From: Macrothele yani
Taxonomy: Eukaryota; Arthropoda; Arachnida; Araneae; Macrothelidae
Direction: 5' to 3'
Assembly (NCBI GenBank): GCA_039090855.1
Contig: CM077027.1
Coordinates: 106,305,187 to 106,369,186 of the forward strand
Length of the DNA stretch: 64,000 nt
Shown: one piece after another, positions 22,190 to 34,459 of the stretch
Layout of the letters: each line of letters begins with the position of its first letter
Numbering within the stretch: position 1 is the stretch's first letter
Program-made: the position numbers and the translations under genes
The notes under the pieces: model-generated
What the model saw: only the letters and a program-made list of their open reading frames with translations
What the model was told of the DNA's origin: nothing
Databases searched by the model: none

Positions 22190-24050
22190 GGCCTGTTTGT
22201 CCCTTGAACACGTTCCAAAGCCTTCTGGATTTCAGAGCACAATAAATTGTCTTTCTTGTAATGTCCTGGCATTCTGACATTATTTTATTTCACTTGGCAT
22301 CCAACCACACTTACTTTCTTATGCGCTATATAGCCGTTTATGATTCGTCCTTAGCAATTGTCCAGCAGTGTATGATGATGACCTTCAAAAAAAGTTTTAG
22401 TGTTTTCTTTCGGTATGCAGGCCGGACGGGGTGGTGGGGGGGGGATGACTTCTTTCTGGCGCAAAGAAAAAGCAAGAAACTGCTGAACTTAAATGAAAGT
22501 CACATTAAAACCAAATGCCGTCCTCTGGGATCTTTCAACGCCAAAGTAACCCGTTTTCTGTAAATCAATGTCCTAATTGCACTCCATCTAATTTGTTTTC
22601 CTCTGATGTTTACAGCCATGTTTGTAACGTATGGTTCCTTATCTTACTTCACACCTAGACCTCGCCGGGGAGAGAATTTCTTGGGACTAAGAAGGAGGAC
22701 TTCTGTTTGGGATCGTCCTCTGCTGGTCAGCATGAGAAAATATACTGAAACGTACTTTACAAAAAAGGCCAAATTTATCCCCCACCCACCCACGCACACC
22801 CGTGTAGCGTACCCGCAAGGACTGCCAATCGCTGTAAAGGTTCTTTGAAGTTTTCCTGGGTCTTTCGTTTCATGCGTTACGGCAAATGCCTTTATTACTC
22901 TTCTTCCCTTCGACTTCAGGCATCAGGACATATAAAATGTGCTACTGAAAATAACAGATTCGTCAAATAAGATCTTGTCTGAAGAGCTAGAACTCCGAAG
23001 TAAAGAAAACCCAAGGGGCAATGTGAATGCATGTCCGAAAACGAAAAAGAACTGTTTCGATCACTCACACTCAATAATTTGTGAGATCGACACAGATTTA
23101 AAGACGGAGCCTTCAAATATCGCCAAGTAATAATATGTTTAGAGTTCTACTATTACTAAAATGTTAAACGAAATAGCCTTTTTTTGCGATGAGCTCTAAA
23201 AGGCGGGAAATCAACATTATTTTCTTTTGGGAAATAATGAAGAGGAAACAACGAAAATGTTGAAAACTGAAATGAGTGCGAAATCAAAGTAGTTAAAAAA
23301 GTGAAGTGCGTGAAATTCACTCATGTCCATCAACTCAAAATAAAACTGGCCCATGCCCGCAATATAAAGCTGGGTGCAGAAAGAATACAGTTCCCAACGC
23401 TTCAGGACGTAAATTTTGAGTGCAGTGGAAAATTCAATTCATTTGGCTAATACTGATTGCTGATGGAAGAGCTATTTGCCACATCTACACCGAAGCACAT
23501 GAAAAACGTTTACCTTCGCCTAAGGTCAGTAACTCACAGAGGTCTCACGAAGCTTTGGCTTTCAAGCGTGGGCGCGCGCCAGGGATGCTTTTCGAAAACA
23601 CGAAAACGGTGACTATCACAGAAGTGCAATGTCTACTTTAACTTCTTTAACAAATGAGGACAGCGTTGTATATCGGACTCTTGTGGTTTGTTTAGTTTTG
23701 TCTCAGATTTGTTCTTGGTTTTTATATGTTTTATTTTTCCTCTTCATTATTTTTTATAAAAAAAACCTTCTTTCTTCGGGTTTTGCTTGTTTCTGTATAT
23801 ATATATATAAAGATACCGAAAATTCGTTCATCACTCCAGTATTTGCACAGGAAATTCGGATTTTCTTACAACGGGGTGAATGTTAAGATCTTTGCCGTAA
23901 GTAGTTATTAGACGACACGTAAGTAAAAGAAATACTTTCTTATGTTCAAAATCAATGCGCGTACTTCGCAGCTCGGGATACATAATTAAATGTTTACGTG
24001 TTTTTTCTCATAAGAGCGCACAGCTAACCTAAATGGGCACGCGATGCCAC
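22190..24050. other. No recognisable feature
   Basis: Nearly 1.9 kb. Frames of 60-100 codons occur on both strands but show no domain, composition or neighbour that supports a gene. Unannotated repeats may be present. Confidence 0.45.
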
Positions 24051-24052
24051 TG

Positions 24053-24055
<3 letters not shown>

Positions 24056-24083
<28 letters not shown>
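24056..24083 (+). repeat. (TA)n microsatellite
   Basis: Fourteen TA repeats. Shorter tracts lie near 24170 and 24465-24492. Confidence 0.9.
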
Positions 24084-24461
24084 AGAGCATGGGTCGGGCC
24101 AGGAAGGCTAATGGATGCAAGCGAAATTGTTAACTAGTGCTAGGTCATGCAACTCTACGGAGGACATGACATATATATATATTTTAAACTATTTTAGGTG
24201 GGAATGTTACTTGCATCTATGGCCTTGCAGAAACCCATTTCCAACTAGGTCTTTGTGGAAGTGAGAAAATGCAGAGTTTTTGCTGGTCCTTGATAAAGCC
24301 AAGGCTCAGTATTCTCGACACCTTCTACATTCAGTAGTTTTATTTTATTTTTTATCTTTTCTCCTTTTACTCACACAGGTAGATACATAACCTTTTCTAT
24401 GTTGTACTAGGTGTGAGTCAAAATTATATATGTATTTTTTTGCTTAGGTATCTTCTTTATA

Positions 24462-24492
<31 letters not shown>

Positions 24493-24514
24493 CTTCCATT
24501 ACTGTGCCGGAATG

Positions 24515-24692
24515 AGAAAATATATACAGGAAAAGACCCAGAAAGCCACGGGGGAGATGGGTGGATGAAATTCGAAGGTATGAGTAGGAGTGACATTGAA
24601 GAGTGGCTCAGGACATAGTTGTGGAATAGACTTGGGGAGTCCTTCGTTTAGCAGTGGATTGATAATGGTTGACGATGATGATGATATATCAT
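24515..24692 (+). mobile_element. RTE LINE 3' end, short fragment
   Basis: Plus-strand relic of the family at 2741-3862: a region equivalent to RKRP..GRWVDEI (about 24527-24575), then CAGTGGATTGATAATGGTTG and a GATGATGATGAT tail. Only the last ~170 bp survive. Confidence 0.75.
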
Positions 24693-25297
24693 ATTTTACA
24701 TAATCGATAGTAATTATTCTACGAAAGAATGTGCACCACTCCGTAAAAACCAAAGTCGCCGCCCCTGCTTCCATGTGATGGAAGGATTATTTGCCTTACG
24801 AAGGGAAAAGGCACAGAACGAAGGAAAACAAGGAGAGAAAGAATGTGAAGAAAGAAAACTTCTTCATTTCGTTGTGCTGGAAATACTGTGCCGGAATGAG
24901 ATAATAGCTGTTCTATCTTTCTCGGTGTCAGACAAGAAAGAGATCCTTTATAGGCGACATTACGGTCGATTACTCCTCAGAATAAGTGTCTGTTATTTCC
25001 TCTTTAGATACTAGAGCGTGTTTGGTACCGAGGACTTCCTAAAACAATCTGGTTTCCGCACACAAGGTAGTCTTTCTTGGCACATTAAACAAAGATCACG
25101 AACTTTTGGGGAAAACAACAATTGTTCATTTGAACTTCAATAGTTCTTCTCGTTGTCTAATCAAGCGCAAAAGTAACCTTATGAGTTTCCCAAACTTTGC
25201 ATTGAGATCTACAAAGTTCATGGTTCCGAATAAAGAAATTTATACTAACACGGTGCAATAACGGAAAGCACGTTATTAACAACTAAGACTTTATTTT

Positions 25298-25493
25298 TAT
25301 TGTGGGTTTAACGACCACCGTGGGCAACTCAATGGGCTATTAGCAGTCGCCCGTCCTTAATTTAGGGCCACTGATTCCAGGGAAAGGGAGAGAAACAAAG
25401 CCGTAAGACGAACACAATATCCATGCTTCACTGAAACATCTCGGACGAATAGTCAGTTGCCATCGCTTAGACAGCTACGCCACCGGAGCGGTG
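25298..25493 (-). mobile_element. S1 tRNA-SINE
   Basis: Minus-strand copy from GGGTTTAACGACCACCGTGG (tail side) to the tRNA-like head near 25493. Moderately diverged. Confidence 0.85.
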
Positions 25494-25531
25494 AAACCCT
25501 TTCGTACTCATATACGTACATGGGTTATAGG

Positions 25532-25752
25532 ATTGCACGGGTGGCACAGTGGCCTAAGCGATGGCTTATGACCATTCATCCAAATTTGGTCCGGGTTCGA
25601 ATCCTGGTGAGGCATGTGTATTATGTTTTCCTTACGGCACTGGAGCCATCCTCCCTGGAACCAGTGGTCCTAAATTAGGGACAGGCGACTGCTTATAGGC
25701 CAATGAGTTGCTCACAGTCGCCGTTAAAACCCCAATCAAACAATCAAAAAAG
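25532..25752 (+). mobile_element. S1 tRNA-SINE
   Basis: Plus-strand copy with CACGGGTGGCACAGTGGCCT, GGTTCGAATCCTGG and the CCCAATCAAA tail. It lies 40 bp from an S1 copy in the opposite orientation. Confidence 0.85.
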
Positions 25753-25898
25753 GACTGTACGGGACATGCCCATACTGGAAGGTTTATCCTTTTTGCACCT
25801 GGATTACAGAAAACAGTTTCAACTCACAAAATGATGTCTAAAATGTGAAATAATTAGAAAAGGAAGATCACTCAGTGAAGCGGAATATGTGGAAGCGT

Positions 25899-26362
25899 GA
25901 ACTTGAGTGTTAAGATACGTCGTATATTGTGGTCCTTTTGTGTGAACTTGAGTGTTACGATACGTCGTTAATTATGGTCTTCGGAGCGGCAGCGGTCTGG
26001 ATTTGAGTAACGACCCCAAGCGCAATTTTCGCACAAGATGTTACTTCATGACTTTGAGGGATCTTTTGAAATTCATATTGGGGGGGGGGGGTGCTCATTT
26101 ATGACCACTCATACCTAGGACTGCGGCAGGGGTCTGCTTGACTGCCATAACGATTTCATGAAAAATGCGATAGGTACTGGGGATTTGACATTAGTTACGT
26201 CTTTGGATGTAACAAAACACCTGACTGGCGTTTGCTATGGTCTTTGGATGTAATAAAACACCTGACTGTCGTTAGTTATGGTCTTTGGATGCAATAAAAT
26301 ACCTGAGTGTAGTTAGTTATAGTCCTTGGATGCAATAAAATACGTGACTGTCCTTTGCGTCC
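25899..26362 (+). repeat. Short tandem arrays: ~44 bp x 2 and 41 bp x 4
   Basis: GTGAACTTGAGTGTTA.GATACGTCGT occurs twice (25899 and 25943). From 26199 a 41-bp unit starting GTCTTTGGATG(T/C)AA.AAAA repeats at 26199, 26240, 26281 and 26322. The GTGAACTTGAGTG motif returns once at about 26820. Between the arrays is a run of eleven G (about 26080). Confidence 0.8.
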
Positions 26363-26615
26363 TATGCTTACGTACCCAGTGTTAGCGACTACAACACCAG
26401 GTTTTTTTTTTCTTTTCCGATAAATGTTTACATGAACAGAGTTTCAAGCTTCATGAAACCAGGTGATAGAGCTTTTGGAGCGAATTGTTGCTACAAAGTA
26501 GATGTGAAAGTTCGAAGCACTCGTTTACACATTTGGGGATCGAGGCTGCTTTGTTTCTACGTTGTACTTCAATGTGGAAGAGGAATGCGTTTAAATTTGT
26601 AACAGAAGTAGGCAG

Positions 26616-27300
26616 CAGTGGCGTATCTTATGTCTGAGACCTGGGTTATCTCCCCCAAGTACTGTTTTTTTTAATTGCGAAGTTTAATTGCTAAGTAATA
26701 GAAGTAACAATTTTCTAAATTTTTGGTACATGCTACTGCTAACATGATACCAAGTAATTATGAGGATTAGGATCTCAACACTTATTTGTACATGAACTCC
26801 ATTCTTCTTTCCTTTTGTGTGAACTTGAGTGCTAAATTTTTATAAAAAGTTAATTCAGAGTACGTTTTGGCAATTAAAAAGAATGTTTTACTCCATTGAC
26901 AAATCAGCCAAGTTTCTCAAATGTACTGTACATGTCGTTGTGTGGCTCTAAGATATATCTTGATTCTTTTTAATGCAGAAAAACTTCTTTCGGCAGTTGC
27001 ATATTTTGATGGAAACTTTAATATTAATTCTGCTAATTTGCACGCCTCACTAAACACTGTGCCCAATTTATTCAAATTTATGTAACAAGTAATGTCTCTT
27101 ATTGATTTGTTTTTGTATTCATCAAGGGAATAAAACACCTTCAGTTCATATTCAGTCGAGTTTTATCAAAATTTAAAGCACAGAGTTTTTTAAGTACAGA
27201 CAGTAGATGTTCAGGGAAGCTTTCACAAAATTTATTAAAACAGTTGGAATCCAACAAAGCCACGAATTTAGGAGATATTATCACTGATTTTAATTCATTG
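26616..27300 (-). pseudogene. hAT transposase C-terminal fragment (ZMYM1-like), with possible terminal repeat
   Basis: Minus strand. FVALLDSNCFNKFCESFPEHL-type sequence (about 27285-27220), a frameshift near 27150, then the frame 27138-26917 with LAELILKFPSKYATAERSFSALKRIKIYLRAT, the signature of the hAT C-terminal dimerisation domain. CAGTGGCGTATC at 26616 fits a hAT terminal repeat and lies about 300 bp after the domain, at the expected place. The zinc finger and catalytic core are missing. Confidence 0.8.
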
Positions 27301-27459
27301 ACACTTCACACAAACTGAAAAAATTCTCGCGAAACACGTGCTTTTACGGGCGGGAGCATGCGAGTGATTGAGGTAGTTAAAGACTCTCTTCTGAGCGAAC
27401 CGTTGCCCAAATCAATGGCCCATTCCCCTCCACCCGCTCATTCATGTTGTCATGGAAAC

Positions 27460-27684
27460 GCTAGCAGGCGATTGTATGGAAGGTCTACGAATCAGAACAG
27501 CGAAGACTCTGGAAGAGTTGCTTGCGTTATGCCGTTGGTCTTCGCTTGCTAGACTAAATCAAAGAAGCGAATCCGGACGTGTATTTTTTCGCAGCGAAAG
27601 CATCGACATATCTTAATGCCGTTGATAATTGACTTTTATTTGTGCATTCTCTGGGCTTCGCAGCTAGCCTCGAATATACTTGGT
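27460..27684 (+). repeat. Dispersed repeat D, copy 1
   Basis: Shares with 31910-32080 a long, >90% similar stretch (CGACATATCTTAAT.CCGTTG ... TGCATTCTCTGGGCTTCGCA ... ATATAC). Both copies stop matching at ATATAC. On the minus strand both are open and give VY.RLAAKPRECTNKSQLST.LRYVD. I do not recognise the peptide. Confidence 0.6.
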
Positions 27685-27699
27685 AGGTAGTCAGGCTAA

Positions 27700-29390
27700 A
27701 CGCGTCCTCTGTGTGAGCAATTCCCACGAGGAATGACATCCCAGCATAAACACAAGTGCTGGGAAACTGCTGGCAGTGATGGGTCACTGCTGGATGAAAT
27801 CTGCCGATCACGGCCAAGTAGCGGTCCCTTGGTGACAGCGCTATCAGCTGGCGAGCTATTGATGGCCCTGCAGCATCGCCGTGAATTGTGGGCCTCCAAA
27901 CAAATGCCACTAGTGGCCCGTTGCTGGCAACCAATGCAACCCCAACAGAAGGTGGAAGCAACGGGACTGCGCATGTGCAGAAGCAACAGTTGCTGTGTCT
28001 CTCATGGTTAACAGTTAGTTGAAAACGAAGCTATCGCCATCGTGTTATTTTAGTGGATGTTAAGAAAAAAATCCATATGTAGAGAGGCGAATTAATTTCC
28101 TAATGAAATTCCACGTCGACGAAGATAACAGATTAAGCCATGAAGTACACCTACTCCATTCCCACGAATAACAATTCATGGAATGGAGTGGGTGAATAAC
28201 AAGAAAAAATTTGAAACCACTTGAAACAAATATCCTGGAAAACCATTAAGAAACCGTTTGTTGGAAATAAAAAGAACTATACGCGTACAAAATTTATTAA
28301 TTATTTGAAAGAAAAAAAAGCAAGGCTATGTAGATATAATGTACTCATCCATGGGTTGAATACACAAGACTATGAGGAATTCGCTTCTAAAAATAACCAC
28401 AAGTAAAATAAAATACCTGTCCTCTTTAAAACAAATGTAGCTTCGGACAACGGAAAAGAAAGATACAACGTTAAAAATGTAACAGAATGTGATATGAACC
28501 CGGGTAAATATATATTAATTCAACAATCTCCTTTCAAGACGACAAGGACAGTACAAAATTTTGGAAGCGACTTTAAGTATGTACACTCCTTGAAAATGAG
28601 TGAAGTTCCCTTAAGGTAGAAAAAACACTATCGTTACGTTGAAAAATTAATTTATGAATTATATGAAACTGACTTTTATGAAACATACCTCGCAATATTG
28701 TAAAATGAAAGAGGAAACCATTCGATTACATATTCCGCACGAAACAGACAGCTTCAAGCACAAGCGCGTGCGTGGCAAATTAGTCCGGACGGTAGAGAGC
28801 TCAGCTCCCACGCAAACGGCCCTGGTTTGTATCCACTCAGATCCAAACGGGCGTGTTTCCGGTCTGTTAAGGAAATTTTCCCAGCGCAGTGCCAAAATTC
28901 ACAAGTTTCGTAAGGGTAGAAAAAAAGTTGTAGCTTTGGAAAACGGCGGTTATCCTAGATTTTTTTATGGCTACTACTGGGAAATTGGCGGACAAGATTC
29001 GGCAAGCCACCAGTTACGTCACGTGGTTGCCGGCTGCCACTACCAGCAAACTAGCGGACCACATTAGGCTAGCCATCATTTCTGGCACGTGCTTACAGGG
29101 CCGCTGAATGGCCAATTGTGGCAGCTACTGCTTGTGATGGACAACTGATGGAGTGCCAACTGTTGGCCAGCTGTTGGCCTGAACTGCTGGCCCTTCTGTT
29201 TGCCGCCCGGACATTTTATAAATGGTTCGGTAGCGGCTACACAGTGCAAGACTGTTTTTGCTGGGATGTCTCTCTGCGTTGCAGTCCTTTTACTACTGAG
29301 GTAATTCAGCACAATAGAGCAGCTGTGTTTCTCCAGAGAAAACCTTCTGTTATTTGCGGAGGACGCAGGATGAAAATCTGAAACAGGCCG
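27700..29390. other. No recognisable gene; TGGC-rich stretches
   Basis: Two GC-richer, TGGC/CTGG-rich stretches (27730-27985, 28960-29230) surround AT-rich sequence. Frames of 90-137 codons exist (for example 28654-29067) without a domain that I know. Near 29390-29455 GGCCGGGCAG and CCGTGCAGACTTCTG look like a decayed hAT end. Confidence 0.4.
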
Positions 29391-29479
29391 GGCAGAGACT
29401 AGAAAGTTTGAGCCGGACCCGGGTTTCCAAACTAAGATCCGTGCAGACTTCTGCCACAGATACACATACACTGAAGAGT

Positions 29480-30540
29480 AAAAATATAATGATCATATGC
29501 CTAATATGATGCTGGTCTTCCACGTGCCTCCAGAACAGCTTTTTCTTGGCGGGGCAGAGAAGCTAAAAAAATTGTAAAGGTGTCTTGTAGTATCACGTAC
29601 TAAGACGTTACCAACAGATCCTCTAACTCTTGTAAATTATTTAGTTCAGTCGCCGGAGATCGGATTTGCTCTTCCAACACAAACCACAGATGCTCGATTA
29701 GGTTGATGTCTGGGAAAATTTGGAGGGAAAACCTGGGGGTCTTCTTCATGTTCCACTAACCATTCTCAAACAATCAGGACATTATGGCATGGCGCAATAT
29801 TCTTCTGAAAGAAGGCACTGCTGAGAAGAATACCGTTGTCATGAAAGGATGTACCTGATTTGTAATGACACTTAGATAGGTGGTAGACGCCATAGCTTCT
29901 TGCACATGAATGACTGCACCCAGGGCATCCCAGCAGAACATTACACAAAGCATTACATTCCCTCCACCATCTTGTTTTGTCCCAAGATGCATCCTGGTGC
30001 CAACACTTCCCCAGATAAAGGACGCTCACTTACCCGATCGTCCACATAGTACAACAGGAATCGAGATTTATCGGACCAGACTACCTTCTTCCAATCATTG
30101 AAGATTCATTTTTGATGCTCGAGTACCAATTTAAATTATTTCGAAGGTGAACCGAGGCTAGCATGGGTACTGAGAACGGCCTGAGGCTACACAGCCCTAT
30201 TTTGAGCACGGTTCGGTGTATTGTGTATTGTGACACATTACTCCGCCACCAGAATCCAAATTACCGGGAAGTTGCGCCACAGTGTCTCTTCTGTTGGCTC
30301 GTACCGTATGAATATGGCCTTCACTCATCTCTAGCATGGATGAGCCATGGTTTCCCCTTATCTTAAAGGCGTTTTGTGATTTTTCCTCTTCGAACAACTT
30401 TTTCTAGGTACTGACCACGGCTTACCATGAGCACTCCATAAGCCTTTCCGTCTCGGAAATGCTCTGACTCAGTCGTCTGGCCATTACAATTTCGCCTTTG
30501 CCAAGCTTGCTGAAGTCGGCTTCCTTTCCAGACACTTATT
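29480..30540 (-). pseudogene. Tc1-like transposase, decayed
   Basis: Minus strand. The second-catalytic region reads FQKNIAPCHNVLIV (about 29807-29768) with the Asp lost (Lys-Asn instead of Asp-Asn). EWLVEHEEDP follows, then PNFPDINLIEHLWFVLEEQI (about 29725-29665) with the Glu. The central part (30029-29830) is in other frames. Its left edge (CACTGAAGAGTA, about 29468) matches the start of the inverted repeat of the element at 18097, so the two are related. Confidence 0.7.
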
Positions 30541-30669
30541 AAGAGAGTTCAGTATCAGTTAGTATTCTTACCATTTCATGTCCTTTAGACGCACCGTAGT
30601 TTAACTGCAGTTGCTTCGATTTGCATAAAGACGTGCTGTTAATTTGGCTCAGATACCTCTCTGCGGTAA

Positions 30670-30874
30670 TTTGTTTTTTGATTGGGGATTTAACGACCAT
30701 CGTAGCAACTCATTAGGCTATCAGCAGTCGCCCGTCCCTAATTAAGAGCCACTGGTTCCAAGAAAGGAAGAGAGCCAGTGCCGTAAGACAAACACAACAT
30801 CCATGCCTCACCGATATACGAACCCGGACCCATCTCGGACAAATGGTCAGAAGCCATCGCTTAGACCACTGCGG
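30670..30874 (-). mobile_element. S1 tRNA-SINE
   Basis: Minus-strand copy: T-rich tail, GATTTAACGACCATCGTAG, CCCGTCCCTAATTAAGAG, head near 30874. It lies just right of the decayed Tc1-like copy. Confidence 0.85.
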
Positions 30875-31774
30875 TACTTTGCTATCTTAAGGTGACTAGT
30901 TATAGTTTAAGCCAGAACAACAGAATAAGCACAAATCCACGTCAAACCCTGGACTCCAATCAATCACAGTGTTAGAAAGACCCTCACAGTAATCGCTTAA
31001 TTTCATGGAATTTAGGTAGAAATATAAATTTGGAAATATATTCAACTTCAGGCCTGATAACGCCTGATATTTAGAGATGTCCATTTCCATTCCGATGAAA
31101 GCTTTCCCGATATTCATTGTCCATTTTCGTTCGATTAAAAACGTTTCACTGAAGAAGTTGGTTAAGTATGTCCTTTAAATTTTTTGCAGGGTGAAGCTGA
31201 TCTATGTTGCAAGCCAAATATTTGATCATCATAGGAGCGTTTAAAGAAACAAAATATTCAAAACACTTGAAAATTCATCACACAAGAACGTTAGCGAGTT
31301 TGCCGATTTTCACACTGATTAACACAACCTTTAAATCCTGGCCTGGCGAACCAGTTTTCAAGATGGCGTAGGTGCAGTTCGTGTGCTTTGCTTTATCAAC
31401 AGTGTTCTTTATTTCTTGTTCCTGTACACCTCCCAAACAGACATTTTTTTTGTTTTAGATTACTCAAAGAAATTTGCTATTTTAGCATTAGTTTATTCGC
31501 ACGTCTTTTAAACCAGTAGCAGCAAGAAAACGAAAGATCACTCATCGTTCTGATCTTCGTACAGTCTCAGGACATTTGGCATTCAGATTCATAAACATGC
31601 AAAGATTGCTTTTAATTTCTAAACCAGCACTCGGGAACTCTTGTTTTTGTAAGTATTATACGTGAAACATAGTGCACATTTCTCTACGTAAAAGGAAATT
31701 ACGTGTATTGAGCGCAAATGTCAGAGACGTAACAACGGTACAATAGCATATGAAAAGATTTCAATTCACACATG
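30875..31774. other. No recognisable feature
   Basis: 900 bp with chance frames only. Confidence 0.45.
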
Positions 31775-31909
31775 ACCGCCCCGGTGGCATAATGGTCTAA
31801 ACGATGGCTTCTGATCATTCGTCCGAAAGGGGTCCGGGTTCGAATCCCGGTGAAGCATGAATGTTATGTTTGTCTTCGAATCCGAATCCCGGTGAGGCAT
31901 GGATGTTGT
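31775..31909 (+). mobile_element. S1 tRNA-SINE, 5' part with internal duplication, fused to repeat D
   Basis: The tRNA-like head (CGCCCCGGTGGCATAATGGT) and B-box are intact. The stretch GAATCCCGGTGA(A/G)GCATG.ATGTT then occurs twice (about 31842 and 31882), and the copy jumps into repeat D at CGCTAGCAGGCG. This looks like template switching during retroposition. Confidence 0.75.
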
Positions 31910-32080
31910 GTTTCGCTAGCAGGCGATCGTTACGCCGTTGGTCTCCGCCCTCCAGACTGAGTAAGAGAAGCGAATCCGCAAGTGGTTTTTTTGCGGAAGT
32001 ATCGACATATCTTAATACCGTTGATAATTGGCTTTTATTTGTGCATTCTCTGGGCTTCGCAGCTAGTCTCGGATATACGC
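31910..32080 (+). repeat. Dispersed repeat D, copy 2
   Basis: As 27460-27684 but with an internal deletion near its start. It begins exactly where the truncated S1 head stops. Confidence 0.6.
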
Positions 32081-32262
32081 CACTGATGGAATCCCATATG
32101 GCAGCAGGGCATATTTTGTCCATAGTGTTGGCATTGTGAGAGTTAGACGTTACGTTATGCCATAGGTCAATTCAATCATGCAACTTTTGTCTTACAACTC
32201 CGGGAACGATCATGCAAAAGGACAACCCCCGTCAGCACATTGCATCAAATAATATATATATA

Positions 32263-33685
32263 CACTGACGGAAAAAAATCCCAACACCACGAAAAAATAG
32301 TTGTAGCGGAATGAAATGGCGGCAATACATTTGTATAGGTAACATATTTTTTCGATTAAGGTTTCAAGATCGCAGCTTATTGTAAGCGCGAGAAGAGCCA
32401 TTTTAAATGTGAAATGCTAGTACATTAATAACCTGTGTAACCGCCAGAATGTTGAATGCAAGCACGCAAACGTTCATGGATTGTGTCGTACAGGTGCTGG
32501 ATGTCAGTTTGTGGGATGGAGTTCCATGCCTGTTGCAATTGGTCGGTCAATACAGGGACGGTTAATGCTGGTTGGGAGTGACGCTGGAGTTGTCGTCCAA
32601 TGATGTCCCATATGTGCTCGATTGGTGAAAGATCTGGTGATCTAGCAGGCCATGGCAACATGTCGACACTCTCTAGAGCATGTTGGGTTACAACAGCGGC
32701 ATGCGGACGAGCGTTATCCTGTTGGAAAACACCCCTGGAATGCTGTTCATGAATGGCAGCACAACAGCTTGAATCACCAGACCGACGTACAACTGTGCCG
32801 TCAGGGTGCGTGGGATTACCACGAGAGTGCTCCTGCTGTCATAGGAAATTGCTCCCCAGACCATAACTCCAGGTGTAGGTCCAGTGTGTCTCGGCCGCAG
32901 ACAGGTTGGTTGCTGACGCTCACCTGGCCTCCTTCTAACCAACACACGGCCATCACTGGCACCCAGGCAGAACCGGCTTTCATCATAAAACACAACAGAT
33001 CTCCACTCCGTCCTCCAATGAGCTCTAGCTTGACACCAGTGACGTCGCAAACGGTAGTGGTTTGGAGTAAGTGGAATGCACGCTACAGGGCGTCTGGCTC
33101 GGAGCTGTCCTTTAAGAAACCGATTTGTAACAGTTCGCTGTGTCACTGTGGTGGCAACTGCAGCTCGAATTGCTGCCGCAGACGCGGTACGATTAGCCAC
33201 GGCCATACGCCGTACACGGCGGTCTTCCCTCTCAGTAGTGCCACGTGACCGGCCGGAACCCGGTCTTCTATAGGCAGTACCTTCCCTTGACCACCGCTGC
33301 CAAAAATCATGCACAGTGGCTACATTCCTGACAAGTCGTTCTGCAATATTGCGGAAAGAAAACCCACCTTCTCGTAGCCCTATTACACGACCTCGTTCAA
33401 ACTCCGTGAGCTGTTAATAATGGCTTCTTCGTCTTCATAAAGGCATTCTTGACTTACATCAACACACTACGTCGAATCTCAACGATAACTAACGCTCACG
33501 AACGTTACAGCGCGTATTTACAGCAAACCTGCTTTGCATGTTCCGAGGGGCGCTACTAGCGCCACACGTATGAGCCGAGCGCGAAATTTGCATAGACGTC
33601 ATCTTACAGATGTACTCTCACCGCGTACCAACTGTTGTTTATCTAACACAACCCCTTCGGTGTTGGGATTTTTTTTCCGTCAGTG
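32263..33685 (-). mobile_element. Tc1-like transposon with matching inverted repeats
   Basis: 1423 bp. The left end CACTGACGGAAAAAAATCCC and the right end (GGGATTTTTTTTCCGTCAGTG, one T more) are mirror images. TA precedes the left end; the right flank is CA, probably a mutated TA. TATA-rich sequence lies on both sides. Confidence 0.92.
32425..33440 (-). pseudogene. Tc1-like DD34E transposase, two or three frameshifts
   Basis: Starts MKTKKPLLTAHGV near 33440; a shift then leads into the helix-turn-helix (LREGGFSFRNIAERL). The long frame (33314-32688) carries the second DNA-binding helix, RRPVACIPL, FYDESRFCL (first Asp) and VMVWGAIS. Another shift near 32730 puts QQDN (second Asp) in a different frame. 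It ends with LPWPARSPDLSPIEHIWD (Glu) and the normal GGYTGY end at 32425. All three catalytic residues survive, but not in one frame. Confidence 0.88.
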
Positions 33686-34459
33686 CATATATATACACAT
33701 GTATATATTTGTATTGCTTTCCCACATTTCGGTTTTTGGGTGTTTACATGTCTTCACCAGCTCTTTGCGTCTAAGGATTTTCCCTAGTAAACGTCAGCTT
33801 CTTATCAGTATTGCAAAACTCTGATCTGATATGACCGTTACTTTTGTTCTTTTGAGCTCTACCTTTCCGTCCTTAGAATTAGTATTGGTAAACTGGAGAT
33901 CTGACCATGTTTACCGTGTAAATACAAAAAATATTTTTTTGCGCAAATTTTCTGAATGCAGAGAGACTATGAGAAATGCAAATGCATACTTATGCCACGT
34001 TATGCGGATACTGTATAATACCCAGTAAAATCGGCAGATATATCCAATATCTTAGTTGAAGGATTTGTATCCGTTTTCTGTAGGCTAAGATACCCATACA
34101 AGTACGAGCGCCTGCCTATGCCACGTACCCGGGAAAAGCGGTAGATATGAGCAAGGTCTCTAAATTGAGCGTTCCTGTGTATTCCGTTCACGAATATATT
34201 AAGAATCCGTTGCCTAGAAACAGACAGCGCAGCAAATGCAATTAATACCGATGTGGAAACCGGAAAGTCATTTTCGCACTAAAAATTATCTGATAAAAGG
34301 GGCGTTCTTTTCGTGAAAAATGAAGATATGTTGTTCGTGGACAAACGAACAGAAAAAGCAACTGAAAATGTGATTTACCTATAGTTTAGAATTGGCTGAT
34401 CTGTACCCGACACTTCGTTGCTACAACTTTTAAGGCACGATCCATATATAATATATATA
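33686..34459. other. No recognisable feature
   Basis: Nothing supportable between two Tc1-like elements. Confidence 0.45.

Noticed and set aside
24056..24492. CRISPR-like spacing of (TA)n tracts
   Set aside because: Simple dinucleotide repeats in an animal genome, no conserved repeat-spacer pattern.
26069..26092. G-run near 26080 as a G-quadruplex regulatory element
   Set aside because: A single uninterrupted G run without nearby gene; no support for function.
27733..28011. Overlapping ~90-135-codon frames on both strands
   Set aside because: GC-rich stretch open on both strands by composition; no similarity to a known family.
28654..29067. 137-codon frame as a host gene
   Set aside because: No recognisable domain, no splice or promoter context, overlaps a frame on the other strand, and sits in repeat-rich sequence.
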